This document shows positions 8,112 through 17,070 of a stretch of 42,795 nucleotides of DNA, in pieces. Both the position numbers and the translations under genes were made by a program. Origin of the DNA: an uncultured Gammaproteobacteria bacterium (GTDB lineage: Bacteria > Pseudomonadota > Gammaproteobacteria > Arenicellales > JAANXG01); assembly GCA_947259395.1 (NCBI GenBank), contig CAMYMN010000023.1, positions 1 to 42,795 on the forward strand, given 5' to 3'. Under the pieces are notes generated by a model. It saw only the letters and a list, made by a program, of their open reading frames with translations. It did no database searches and was not told the DNA's origin. How positions within the stretch are numbered: position 1 is the stretch's first letter; every line of letters begins with the position of its first letter.

Positions 8112-10453
8112 TCGCCTTGCGCGACGCGGGCAATTGTGACGAGATGATTATAGGCGGTAAGGCCTTGAAGCTTGCGCAGCTCGCAGCGGCGGACTTCAAG
8201 GTGCCGCAGGGGTTTTGCATCACCACCTGGGCGTACCAGTCCTTTATTGAAGACAACACAATCACCGCCACAATTCGCATGGAACTCGGTCGTAAATCGA
8301 TGGATGACATGCGGTGGGAGGAGATATGGGATGCGGCACTGCGAATCCGCTCGTTGTTTCTCACTCACTCATGTTCCAAGGTCTTGCAGCGCGAGGTTGA
8401 TTCTGCGCTTCAACATTTGGACACATCCAAACCGATCGCTGTGCGCTCGTCGTCACCGAGCGAAGATGCGGCGGGAACCTCGTTTGCCGGTCTACACGAA
8501 TCGATTGTCGGCGTTACGGGCAAGACAGCGGTACTCGATGCCGTCCGCCTGGTGTGGGCTTCCTTGTGGTCCGATGCTGCTTTGCTTTATCGACGCGAAC
8601 TTCAGCTTGATCCCGAGCAAAGCCGAATGGCCGTGCTGGTACAAGAAATGGTCTCTGCGGACCGTTCCGGGGTGGCATTTGGATGCGATCCGCGAACCGG
8701 AAACCGAGATCTTGCAATTATCGAATCGGTGCCTGGGCCATGCAGCCTGCTTGTAGACGGTCTGTGTGATCCAGATCGCTGGAAAGTGGATCGCGAATCC
8801 AGAAAGGTTCTTGAATGGTTTGCGGGTGAGCGGGATCTCCATGCCGATAAAGGTCCATTGCTTGCAGAACCAGACGTCCTAAAGATCCTGGATACACTGC
8901 TGTCGATCGAACACCGGTTCCAGTGGACGCCGGACATGGAGTGGAGTGGGCGATCGGAATCCCTTACCGTCCTTCAGGCGCGGCCGGTTACGACGGGAAC
9001 ACCCGATACCGACGAAACGCGACAATGGTACCTCACGCTGCGACCCAGCGACGCACGTTTGCGCAAGGCGCGCCGGCGCGTAGCCGAAGAATTAATCCCG
9101 CAGCTCGAGGCTGAAGGACGTGAGCTCGCGGCAATGGACCTAGATGCATGCAACGACCGGCAACTGGCGGAAGCGATCGAGCAACGCTACGCTGCGGTTG
9201 AGAAATGGAAAAAGATCTACTGGGATGAATTCATACCGTTCGCTCATGGCGTCAGACGACTCGCGACATACTACAACGATGCGGTCCGGCCGGAAGATCC
9301 TTATGAATTTGTGGCGCTGCTTCAAAATCAACCTTTGATCGCGGTGCAGAGAAACAAGGCGATCGCAGCCCTCGCGAACGAGGTCCGACTCGATAAAACT
9401 TTGCACAACTTACTGGACGAATTGCTGACTGAACATGCGGGGGCGTTGGATTGGAATTCAGCGCGCGACATGTTCGCTCGCACCAGCATCGAATCCATCG
9501 CGAGGTTCGTCTGTGAATTCGAACGGCTCACCGAGCGATATCTTGATATCGTATACGATGAGGTACGCCTTTACGACACCACTGAGTCGCTGCTGCGAAA
9601 CATATTGGAATTGGCGCGCGTTGATGGCGAACCGGCCAACTCTACGGCGAGTTCAAATTCCGTCAAGGCTTTGGAACAGCGGCTTCTCGCCGCTGTTGGG
9701 AACGATCGACATGATGAGGCAAAAGATGTCATCGATACTGGACGCGTAAGCTGGAAACTTCGCGATGACGACAACCTGCTGGTCGCCCGCCTAGAGAGCC
9801 AACTGTTGCGTGCGTTGGAAATCGGCGTCGAGCGTTTGCGTGTAGATGGGCGGATTGAGGGAAAGGGACGACCCGCTGCAAAGGATGCGGAATCGATTGC
9901 CCGCTGTCTTCGTGATACGACGGCCACACCGATACAACTGCATGCGTCACCGGCAGAACTCACACCGTCGGCCCCGTCCGCCAACGCCGGTGAAACGCCT
10001 CGGCAACTCGTCGGACAGCCCGCATCTTCGGGTGTTGCGACCGGCAGCGCGAGGCTCGTCCAAGGAAGTGAAGACCTCGGAAAATTCCGGCGCGGCGAAG
10101 TACTGGTATGCGACGCGATTCAACCGACAATGACGCATCTTGTGCCGCTGGCCAGCGCCATCGTCGAACGCCGCGGTGGAATGCTCATCCACGGCGCAAT
10201 TATTGCGCGCGAGCTTGGAATTCCTTGCGTTAATGGGGTACGTAATGCCACCGATCGGCTCGCAAATGGAGATTTGGTGACCGTGGATGGACACCTTGGA
10301 ATTGTGACACTTGGCTCGCCAGAGTTCGATTTAGAATTACGCCTTGATATCTCTCAAGCGCGAAAGCGAGTTGCGCCGGTGACCCGGTGTGCTTCCTATT
10401 TATTCGTCGTGCTTGAATCTATTGCCTTTTTCTATGGACTCCAGCTAGTCTAA
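8087..10453 (+). CDS. Rifampin-phosphotransferase-like dikinase (ATP-grasp plus phosphohistidine domain)
   Basis: The 788-residue protein has three parts. Residues about 10-310 are a PPDK/PEP-synthase-type ATP-binding domain, with IGGKALKLAQL, the PQGFCITTWAY block, IAVRSSSPSEDAAGTSFAGL, VLVQEMVSADRSGVAF and LTVLQARPVTT. Residues about 320-610 are a largely helical middle region without family resemblance that I can name. Residues about 640-750 are the mobile PEP-utiliser domain, with the phosphorylatable His702 in GGMLIHGAIIAREL. There is no PEP/pyruvate TIM barrel. This A-middle-His order is that of rifampin phosphotransferase and relatives, which transfer the beta-phosphate of ATP to a small molecule. 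The acceptor is unknown. The last about 40 residues are unusual for the family. Confidence 0.85.
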   Translation: MDSDRPLVIALRDAGNCDEMIIGGKALKLAQLAAADFKVPQGFCITTWAYQSFIEDNTITATIRMELGRKSMDDMRWEEIWDAALRIRSLFLTHSCSKVLQREVDSALQHLDTSKPIAVRSSSPSEDAAGTSFAGLHESIVGVTGKTAVLDAVRLVWASLWSDAALLYRRELQLDPEQSRMAVLVQEMVSADRSGVAFGCDPRTGNRDLAIIESVPGPCSLLVDGLCDPDRWKVDRESRKVLEWFAGERDLHADKGPLLAEPDVLKILDTLLSIEHRFQWTPDMEWSGRSESLTVLQARPVTTGTPDTDETRQWYLTLRPSDARLRKARRRVAEELIPQLEAEGRELAAMDLDACNDRQLAEAIEQRYAAVEKWKKIYWDEFIPFAHGVRRLATYYNDAVRPEDPYEFVALLQNQPLIAVQRNKAIAALANEVRLDKTLHNLLDELLTEHAGALDWNSARDMFARTSIESIARFVCEFERLTERYLDIVYDEVRLYDTTESLLRNILELARVDGEPANSTASSNSVKALEQRLLAAVGNDRHDEAKDVIDTGRVSWKLRDDDNLLVARLESQLLRALEIGVERLRVDGRIEGKGRPAAKDAESIARCLRDTTATPIQLHASPAELTPSAPSANAGETPRQLVGQPASSGVATGSARLVQGSEDLGKFRRGEVLVCDAIQPTMTHLVPLASAIVERRGGMLIHGAIIARELGIPCVNGVRNATDRLANGDLVTVDGHLGIVTLGSPEFDLELRLDISQARKRVAPVTRCASYLFVVLESIAFFYGLQLV

Positions 10454-10470
10454 AAGCCATGTTTAAATAG

Positions 10471-10956
10471 TTGAGAATATTGATTAGCGCGCTACACTCC
10501 ACCGCTCGGCCGCATCATGAGTTAGTTCTTGAGAACTTGGCGTTGCGCCAGCAGCTTGCAGTATTCAAACATCGTTATCCTCGGCCGCGTCTTAAGGATT
10601 CGGATCGATTATTCTGGGTCTTGTTGAGTGGGGTGTGGCTTAACTGGCGTACTGCGTCGCATGTCGTGCAACCCGCCATTGTTGTTCGCTGGCACCGTCA
10701 CAGCTTTAAGTATTACTGGCGTTGGAAGAGCCGTGGTCGCGAGCGCCCGAAGATTGACCCTGAAATCCGTCATTTGATTCGTCGAATGTGTAGAGCAAAT
10801 CCACTTTAGGGCGCACCTCGGATACACGGAGAATTGCTCAAGCTAGGATTCGAAGTCTCCCAAGCCACTATATCCAAGTATATGATCCACCCCCAGGGTC
10901 CGCCCTCCCAGACTTGGCAGACTTTCCTACGCAATCATGCGAAAACCAGGAACTGA
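10471..10956 (+). pseudogene. Integrase-type (rve) transposase, 5' part with internal stop
   Basis: The first 112 residues (ENLALRQQLAVFKHR, FWVLLSGVWLNWR, IVVRWHRHSFKYYWRWKSRG, RHLIRRMCRANP) and the continuation after a stop (GAPRIHGELLKLGFEVSQAT, PPSQTWQTFLRNHA) are one frame of an integrase-core transposase. An in-frame TAG at 10807-10809 stands where relatives have Trp (NPLWGAPRIHGEL). The gene then ends at an IS6-like terminus, so the whole catalytic DDE domain is missing. It is non-functional. Confidence 0.88.
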
Positions 10957-10987
10957 TCGCATAGCTTCCGACAAGTTGACAAAGTCC
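10952..10987 (+). repeat. IS6-like right-end remnant
   Basis: The sequence ACTGATCGC followed after a few bases by ACAAGTTGACAAAG matches the right end of the IS6-family element at 851-880 (ACTGATCGC, then ACAAGTTGACAAAGCC). Only about 36 bases are left. It abuts the stop codon of the PIN-domain gene and terminates the broken transposase, so it marks a recombination joint. Confidence 0.7.
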
Positions 10988-10988
10988 C

Positions 10989-11387
10989 TTAGCCTTTTAG
11001 TTGCTCCCAGAAGCCGCGCGGTGTGACGATTGGTACATTAACCTTGTCAGCAATGTTCAGTAGGTCTTTATCACCCGTGATTAACACATCGACGTTGCCG
11101 GCGGCGGCCGCTGCAAGCACCCATTGATCATCGACATCGGTGCTCGGCAGCACCGCGGGCTGTTCGGCGGTAATCACGTCTGCCTGCTCACGCACGAAAC
11201 TGACTATCTTTTTGGCCTGAATGCCAGATAGTTGCAGTTTTGCTACGAGCACACTCTGTAATTCGACAAGGATCGTGGAACCGACCACTAGCTCATGCTC
11301 GGCCAACACCGTTCGCAGTACGTCGGCGCAGAGCCCGCGGGTGGCAAAAGCTGCGATGAGAACATTGGTATCGAGTAGGACTCTCAC
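10989..11387 (-). CDS. PIN-domain toxin (VapC-like ribonuclease)
   Basis: The 132-residue protein starts MRVLLDTNVLIAAFATRG, with the first PIN acidic residue in LLDTN. ILVELQSVL, VDDQWVLAAAAAG and LITGDKDLL supply the other conserved acidic positions that hold Mg in the nuclease centre. It belongs to the group annotated as putative toxin-antitoxin component, PIN family. Known relatives cleave tRNA or rRNA; the target here is unknown. Its ATG overlaps the antitoxin stop by 4 bp, giving coupled translation with the antitoxin first. Confidence 0.92.
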   Translation of the reverse strand: MRVLLDTNVLIAAFATRGLCADVLRTVLAEHELVVGSTILVELQSVLVAKLQLSGIQAKKIVSFVREQADVITAEQPAVLPSTDVDDQWVLAAAAAGNVDVLITGDKDLLNIADKVNVPIVTPRGFWEQLKG

Positions 11388-11599
11388 GAAACGTCGCGGA
11401 ACACGTCCTCATCCGTGAGCCAGCCGCGCGCCTCAGCGAAGGGCGCAACCGAATGACGCATCTCCTCGAACTGTGTGATAGCCAACTGGCGACGCAGCGC
11501 CTCGCGAATGAGCTCGCTCTTCGGGCGACCCGTGCGCTTGGCAAGCCGTTTCAGCTGGGCATCGAGCTTGCGGTCCAGACGTACAGTAACGGTACTCAT
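11384..11599 (-). CDS. Ribbon-helix-helix antitoxin
   Basis: The 71-residue protein has an N-terminal ribbon-helix-helix fold: TVTVRLDRKLDAQLKRLAK forms the DNA-contacting strand and first helix, and RPKSELIREALRRQLAI the second. The C-terminal about 30 residues (EEMRHSVAPFAEARGWLTDE) would bind the toxin. It should neutralise the PIN protein and repress the operon. A perfect palindrome lies directly at its start codon. No Shine-Dalgarno sequence precedes the ATG. Confidence 0.92.
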   Translation of the reverse strand: MSTVTVRLDRKLDAQLKRLAKRTGRPKSELIREALRRQLAITQFEEMRHSVAPFAEARGWLTDEDVFRDVS

Positions 11600-11617
11600 G
11601 TATTACAATGTAATACA
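11599..11617 (-). promoter_or_regulatory. Palindromic operator of the toxin-antitoxin operon
   Basis: TGTATTACAATGTAATACA is a perfect 8-bp inverted repeat with a 3-bp centre, touching the antitoxin start codon. Just upstream on the minus strand, TTGATT and TACATT spaced by 17 bases could be -35 and -10 boxes, the latter inside the palindrome. RHH antitoxins bind such palindromes, so autorepression is the natural inference. Confidence 0.7.
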
Positions 11618-11789
11618 TTTGTTCGATTCAATCAACGGGTGTAGTGGTCCACCAATTCTTCCCTATGATTCCTCCGCGGGACTTTTGCGGGAGTGAGTCC
11701 TGCATCGTTATGCATTGTTGTGCAATTGGAGGCAACGGGCATCTCGGTAAGTGGTTGAGAAATATGGAAATATAATTGGCTTTTGTGTA

Positions 11790-11834
11790 CTGAAAATCCC
11801 CGTGTCGGCAGTTCGATTCTGTCCCTGGCCACCT
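11790..11834 (+). repeat. tRNA-Phe 3' half, putative attachment-site repeat 2
   Basis: This is the second, identical 45-bp copy of the tRNA-Phe segment at 3867-3911. Beyond it the two loci share ACGC after one mismatched base and then diverge. Again no 5' half precedes it. It closes the 7.9-kb segment that starts at 3867, and the IS110-family element follows immediately. Confidence 0.85.
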
Positions 11835-11902
11835 CACGCTACGGAATGCACCCGCAGACAGTAAAACAGTTTAAAGTTATCCACATTTAATTGAACTGTT
11901 GT

Positions 11903-11984
11903 GATGAATACCTCCCACCCCCTTTGACATCATGGTGATGTGCAAAGAGGATGGAGGTTCTGCTAACCAAAAGAGGTATTCATC
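11903..11984 (+). promoter_or_regulatory. Inverted repeat covering the transposase ribosome binding site
   Basis: GATGAATACCTC at 11903-11914 and its exact reverse complement GAGGTATTCATC at 11973-11984 enclose 58 bases and end directly at the transposase ATG. The right arm contains the GAGG ribosome binding site. A transcript entering from outside would fold this stem and hide the site, a protection known from other insertion sequences. An internal promoter starting after the left arm would escape it. Confidence 0.6.
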
Positions 11985-13001
11985 ATGACCGATGTTACAA
12001 CAATTGCGATTGATCTGGCGAAGAAGCTATTTCAGTTATGCGGCCTCAATTGTCGCAACAAGGTGGTATTCAACCGTACGGTGAAGCGAGGCCAGCTGTT
12101 GCAGGTGGTGCGAGAGTATCCGGATGCGTTGTTTGCCATGGAGGCGTGTGCGACGTCGCAGTATTGGGCGCGCACGTTGACTTCGATGGGATTGAATGTG
12201 GTGCTGATTCCTGCGCAACATGTGAAGGCGTTTACGCGGGGCAATAAGAACGATGCCAAGGATGCTTTGGCGATTGCCGAGGCGGCGCACCGTCCTGGCA
12301 TGCACTGGGTGCCGGTGAAGACGGGTCACCAACAGGACATATCGGGTGATGTGGCCAGCCGCACGGCGTTGGTGAATCGGGTGCGGGGTCTATTGGCGGA
12401 GTATGGGGTGGTGATGCCCCGGGGTGTGGGGCGCTTTCGCCAGGCGCTGCCGGAAGTGCTGGCGGAGGGTGAGAATGCGCTGACCCCGAGGGTCCGCACC
12501 GCCATGGGTATGCAATATCAGGCATTTGTTGGGCTGTGTGATCGTATTCGCGCGGCGGATGCTGAGCTCAAAGAAGTGGCTGCACAAGATCCGATTTGTC
12601 GGGAGTTGATGCGCCTGCGGGGTATTGGGCCGATGACGGCCTTGGCGCTGTACGCCAGTGTGGGCGGTGCCAGCCAATTCAAGAATGCGCGCCAATTTGC
12701 CGCGTGGTTAGGGTTGGTGCCCAAACACACCGGCACCGGTGGCAAGGTGACCCTGGGGCCGATGAGCAAGCGCGGCGATCGCGCGGTGCGCACCTTGCTG
12801 ATACATGGTGCGCGATCGGTGCTCACCTGGGCGCATCGTCGCGACGATGCCTTCAGCCAGTGGGCGATGGCGGTGGCGCAGCGACGGGGAAAACACAAGG
12901 CCACCGTCGCCATCGCCAACAAGACCGCCAGAATGGTGTGGGTCGCGCTGAACCGCGGCCTCGATGCGTTGCCGCGCCATCACCTCAGTACAGCAGTTTG
13001 A
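11985..13001 (+). CDS. IS110-family transposase
   Basis: The 338-residue recombinase has an N-terminal RuvC-like DEDD domain (AIDLAKKLFQLCG, AMEACATSQYWAR, GNKNDAKDALAIAEAA) and a C-terminal Transposase_20 domain (LMRLRGIGPMTALALYASVG, NARQFAAWLGLVPK, SKRGDRAVRTLLIHGARS). The linking region reads HQQDISGDVASRTALVNRVR. Relatives carry about a dozen more residues here (an LHRVRxRLVxxRTAL-type coiled coil), so an internal in-frame deletion is likely and activity is uncertain. The gene follows directly on the second tRNA-Phe repeat. Confidence 0.93.
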   Translation: MTDVTTIAIDLAKKLFQLCGLNCRNKVVFNRTVKRGQLLQVVREYPDALFAMEACATSQYWARTLTSMGLNVVLIPAQHVKAFTRGNKNDAKDALAIAEAAHRPGMHWVPVKTGHQQDISGDVASRTALVNRVRGLLAEYGVVMPRGVGRFRQALPEVLAEGENALTPRVRTAMGMQYQAFVGLCDRIRAADAELKEVAAQDPICRELMRLRGIGPMTALALYASVGGASQFKNARQFAAWLGLVPKHTGTGGKVTLGPMSKRGDRAVRTLLIHGARSVLTWAHRRDDAFSQWAMAVAQRRGKHKATVAIANKTARMVWVALNRGLDALPRHHLSTAV

Positions 13002-13320
13002 ACCCCATTTGACACTGAACGACGAGACATCGAGGAGGACGCCCACCACGAGTTGCGCAAGTAGAAACCTAGGGTTGAAAAGTAATGACCGAACCTGTTA
13101 GTACCTGACGGGGACAGTGGCTCTCAATAGCCGATAAACTGTTTAGGTGACAGGTAGCGAATCACAACGAGGCTTGAAAGTATCTGACCGATCCTTTCTC
13201 TTACATAGCCGGATATATGTCCGCAATCATTCCCTTTTCAGAACTCTGTTCTACTTGACTTCACGGGAGGTATTCATATATGTCCCCGGAATACACCGGA
13301 ATACACCACTATTTTCATGG
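13002..13320. other. Intergenic stretch between the IS110 element and purA
   Basis: These 319 bases contain no convincing gene. The 11-mer GAGGTATTCAT of the IS110 leader recurs at 13267-13277, followed by a tandem pair of the 10-mer GGAATACACC at 13288-13307. These may be debris of a further insertion sequence end. No clear terminator hairpin for purA was found. Confidence 0.4.
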
Positions 13321-14628
<1,308 letters not shown>

Positions 14629-14659
14629 TCAATAACCGTGTGTCGGTCAAAAAGCGTGA

Positions 14660-14854
14660 TTAATGTTTTATGAAATACAAAAGGATAAGACCGACAGCCA
14701 TACTCAGGGCACCAAATATCCGCAACTGCCTGTCAGTCAAGCCATCAATGACCGCCAACATCTTGCGCAATCCTCCCGGATTGAGAAACGGCATGATCCC
14801 CTCGAACACCAAAACCAGCGCGAGCGCCGCCAGTAGATCTTGCCATTCAATCAT
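14660..14854 (-). CDS. YjeT/DUF2065 small membrane protein
   Basis: The 64-residue inner-membrane protein has two helices: LLAALALVLVFEGIMPFL at the N-terminus and RIFGALSMAVGLILLYFI at the C-terminus. The conserved loop NPGGLRKML sits between them. The sequence and its place between hflC and purA match the DUF2065 family (YjeT of Escherichia). The function is unknown; the constant linkage to hflKC suggests a link to the FtsH-HflKC membrane complex. Confidence 0.92.
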   Translation of the reverse strand: MIEWQDLLAALALVLVFEGIMPFLNPGGLRKMLAVIDGLTDRQLRIFGALSMAVGLILLYFIKH

Positions 14855-14887
14855 GGAATAACAGCGCCAGAACCGGCAACGTCGATT

Positions 14888-15757
14888 TTATTCTGGTCTC
14901 GCCTTCTTAAAGTACTTGAAAAACTCTGAGTCTGGCTCAATCACGAGCAGGTCGCTTTCGGTCTGAAATGTTTCTTTGTACGCATTCAGGCTGCGATACA
15001 GGGTGTAGAACTCGCTGTCACGGCCAAACGCATCGGCATACACCGCAGTCGCCGTAGCATCGCCTTCGCCACGTACCTGCTCTGCCTCGCGAAACGCATT
15101 GGCCAGCGTAATCTCTCGTTGGCGTTCTGCGTCGGCGCGAATTTTCTCGGCTTCCTCGGCGCCTTGCGCGCGCAGTTCCTTGGCAACCCGTGAGCGCTCC
15201 GCGTCCATGCGCTTGTAGACTCGCTCACTGATTTCCGGGTCCCAGTCGACGCGTTTCAGTCTTACGTCCACGACCTCGACGCCGATCTCACGCGCTTGTT
15301 CATCCGTTGCTTGTTGTACGATATTCATGATTTTGGCGCGATCGCCGGAGATGACCTCCTGTACCGTGCGTGTACCGAATTCCTCGCGTAAGCTGTCATT
15401 GACACGCTGGGCGAGGCGCGCCCTGGCGCTGGATATCAATCCGCTCACGGTTACGTAGTACTTAGCCACATCTCGGATCCGCCACTTCACAAACGAGTCA
15501 ACCACCAGGTTCTTCTTTTCGATCGTCAGGTAGCGCTCCGGCGCGGCGTCCATGGTCTGGATGCGGGCGTCGAATTTCTGCACATTTTCAATGAACGGGA
15601 TCTTGAAGTGTAAGCCCGGTTCGTCGTTCGATTCGACGATCTCCCCAAAGCGAAATACGATCGCCTTCTCGCGCTGGTCCACGGTGTAAATTGCCGACGA
15701 CGCACCGGCCACAACGAGTATTACTAATATCAAGCTAGCCAGCAGTTTCGCATTCAT
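14888..15757 (-). CDS. hflC: HflC, SPFH-domain regulator of FtsH
   Basis: The 289-residue protein has one N-terminal membrane anchor (LLASLILVILVVAGASSAIY) and an SPFH/band 7 domain facing the periplasm (VDQREKAIVFRFGEIVES to about residue 190). A long Ala/Glu/Arg-rich coiled coil follows (RVAKELRAQGAEEAEKIRAD). With HflK it builds the cage around FtsH and modulates degradation of membrane proteins. Its ATG overlaps the hflK stop by 4 bp, so the two are made in a coupled ratio. Confidence 0.97.
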   Translation of the reverse strand: MNAKLLASLILVILVVAGASSAIYTVDQREKAIVFRFGEIVESNDEPGLHFKIPFIENVQKFDARIQTMDAAPERYLTIEKKNLVVDSFVKWRIRDVAKYYVTVSGLISSARARLAQRVNDSLREEFGTRTVQEVISGDRAKIMNIVQQATDEQAREIGVEVVDVRLKRVDWDPEISERVYKRMDAERSRVAKELRAQGAEEAEKIRADAERQREITLANAFREAEQVRGEGDATATAVYADAFGRDSEFYTLYRSLNAYKETFQTESDLLVIEPDSEFFKYFKKARPE

Positions 15758-16971
15758 TCTTGCCCCCTCCTTTGCCGGATACCGATACGGCTACGCGAGT
15801 CCCGACTCCGATCCACTCCCCCCCCGATATCCCCTTCTAACCCACCGCCGTTGCTATCCGAAGTCAACGCCGACGGCACATCCGCGCGCCGCTGACGCAT
15901 CAATTGATCCAGCGGCAAGTAAATGACATTGTTCCCACCGGATTGATCAATCATCAACTTGCTCGAATTGCTGAGCACCTCTTCCATGGTCTCCAAGTAC
16001 AAGCGATCACGGGTGATGTCCGGCGCTTTCTGGTACTCGGTTAGCACCTGGGCGAATCGCGATGCCTCACCTTCGGCGCGTGCGATCACGCTCGCTTTAT
16101 ACGCCTGCGCCTCTTGAATCGCCCGTGCGGCCCGTCCACGCGCGCGCGGGATAATGTCGTTGGCGTAGGCCTCGGCCTCGTTCCGCAATCGTACCTGATC
16201 CTCACGCGCCTTGACCGCGTCGTCGAACGCCGGCTTGACTTCCTTCGGCGGCTGGGCGTCCTGCATCTCCACGGCAATGACGTTGATACCTGTTTGGTAC
16301 CGGTCGAGAATGGTCTGCAGTAGATTACGCGTCCTCTGTACCACTTCCGAACGGCCCTCGGTTAACACAAAATCCAAGCCATTGGATCCCACCACTTCAC
16401 GCACCGCGCTCTCGGTAGCACCGCGCACCACGATCTCCGGATTGTCAGCCACGTGAAATACCAAATCGCGCGGATCCTTGATGTCGTACTGCACCGCGAG
16501 TTGCAAATCAACGATGTTCTCATCGGTGGTCAACATCAGCGCCTCGCGAGGCACTGTAGAACTCTGGCGGTTACGCCCGGTAGTCCGGTAGCCGACCTCC
16601 ACGGTGTTAACCTTCTGCACGTGCACTTGAATGACTTTCTCAAGCGGCCACCAGTGCCAGTTGAGACCGGCATTGGTTGTCTCCGAGTATTCGCCGAATC
16701 GAAGTTCAATGCCGGCAAAACCCTGCTGCACCTGATACGCGCATTGGTAAGCCCACAGGGCGAGAATGACGATCCCAATCAATGGAATCGCGGCTTTTCC
16801 CGGAAACTGGCTCCCGGTGCCGCGGCCACCGCCGCCACCACGGCTGCCCAACATCCCGCCAAGGCGGTTTTGCACGTTTTTTACAATCTCATCGAGGTCC
16901 GGCGGTGCTGAGCGCCCGCCCTTTCTACCCCAAGGGTCCTTGTCATTTGAACCCGGTTGATTCCAAGGCAT
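15754..16971 (-). CDS. hflK: HflK, SPFH-domain regulator of FtsH
   Basis: The 405-residue partner of HflC begins MPWNQPGSNDKDPWG. A cytoplasmic Gly-rich tract (GSRGGGGGRGTGS) comes next, then a membrane helix (IPLIGIVILALWAYQCAY), the SPFH domain (VQQGFAGIELRFGEY onward) and a coiled coil (ARGRAARAIQEAQAYKASV). NNVIYLPLDQL near the C-terminus is conserved. The tail after about residue 365 is Ser/Gly/Asp/Arg-rich and variable. AGGAG lies upstream of the ATG. A 99-bp gap to hflX may hold a promoter. Confidence 0.97.
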   Translation of the reverse strand: MPWNQPGSNDKDPWGRKGGRSAPPDLDEIVKNVQNRLGGMLGSRGGGGGRGTGSQFPGKAAIPLIGIVILALWAYQCAYQVQQGFAGIELRFGEYSETTNAGLNWHWWPLEKVIQVHVQKVNTVEVGYRTTGRNRQSSTVPREALMLTTDENIVDLQLAVQYDIKDPRDLVFHVADNPEIVVRGATESAVREVVGSNGLDFVLTEGRSEVVQRTRNLLQTILDRYQTGINVIAVEMQDAQPPKEVKPAFDDAVKAREDQVRLRNEAEAYANDIIPRARGRAARAIQEAQAYKASVIARAEGEASRFAQVLTEYQKAPDITRDRLYLETMEEVLSNSSKLMIDQSGGNNVIYLPLDQLMRQRRADVPSALTSDSNGGGLEGDIGGGVDRSRDSRSRIGIRQRRGQE

Positions 16972-17070
16972 TTCGTTAGCTACTCCTGAAAAACATTGAC
17001 GGCATTAGATTAGCGAGATCTCGATTTTAGCATGGCAGAGGGCATACGAACCGAGATAGTTACGGGATTG

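Larger units (their letters stand above)
11903..13020 (+). mobile_element. IS110-family element (approximate limits)
   Basis: The element consists of the transposase gene plus short non-coding flanks. The sequence CCCC-TTTGACA occurs just before the gene (about 11921-11928) and again just after it (about 13003-13013), in the same orientation with one substitution, and may mark the ends. IS110 elements lack long terminal inverted repeats and carry a non-coding end that, in characterised members, encodes the bridge RNA. Exact boundaries cannot be fixed without other copies. Confidence 0.5.

Noticed and set aside
11628..11837. Minus-strand frames of 66-69 residues (GTESNCRHGDFQ and ARDRIELPTRGFSV)
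   Set aside because: These are translations of the antisense of the tRNA-Phe 3' half, a classic false gene call next to tRNA sequences.
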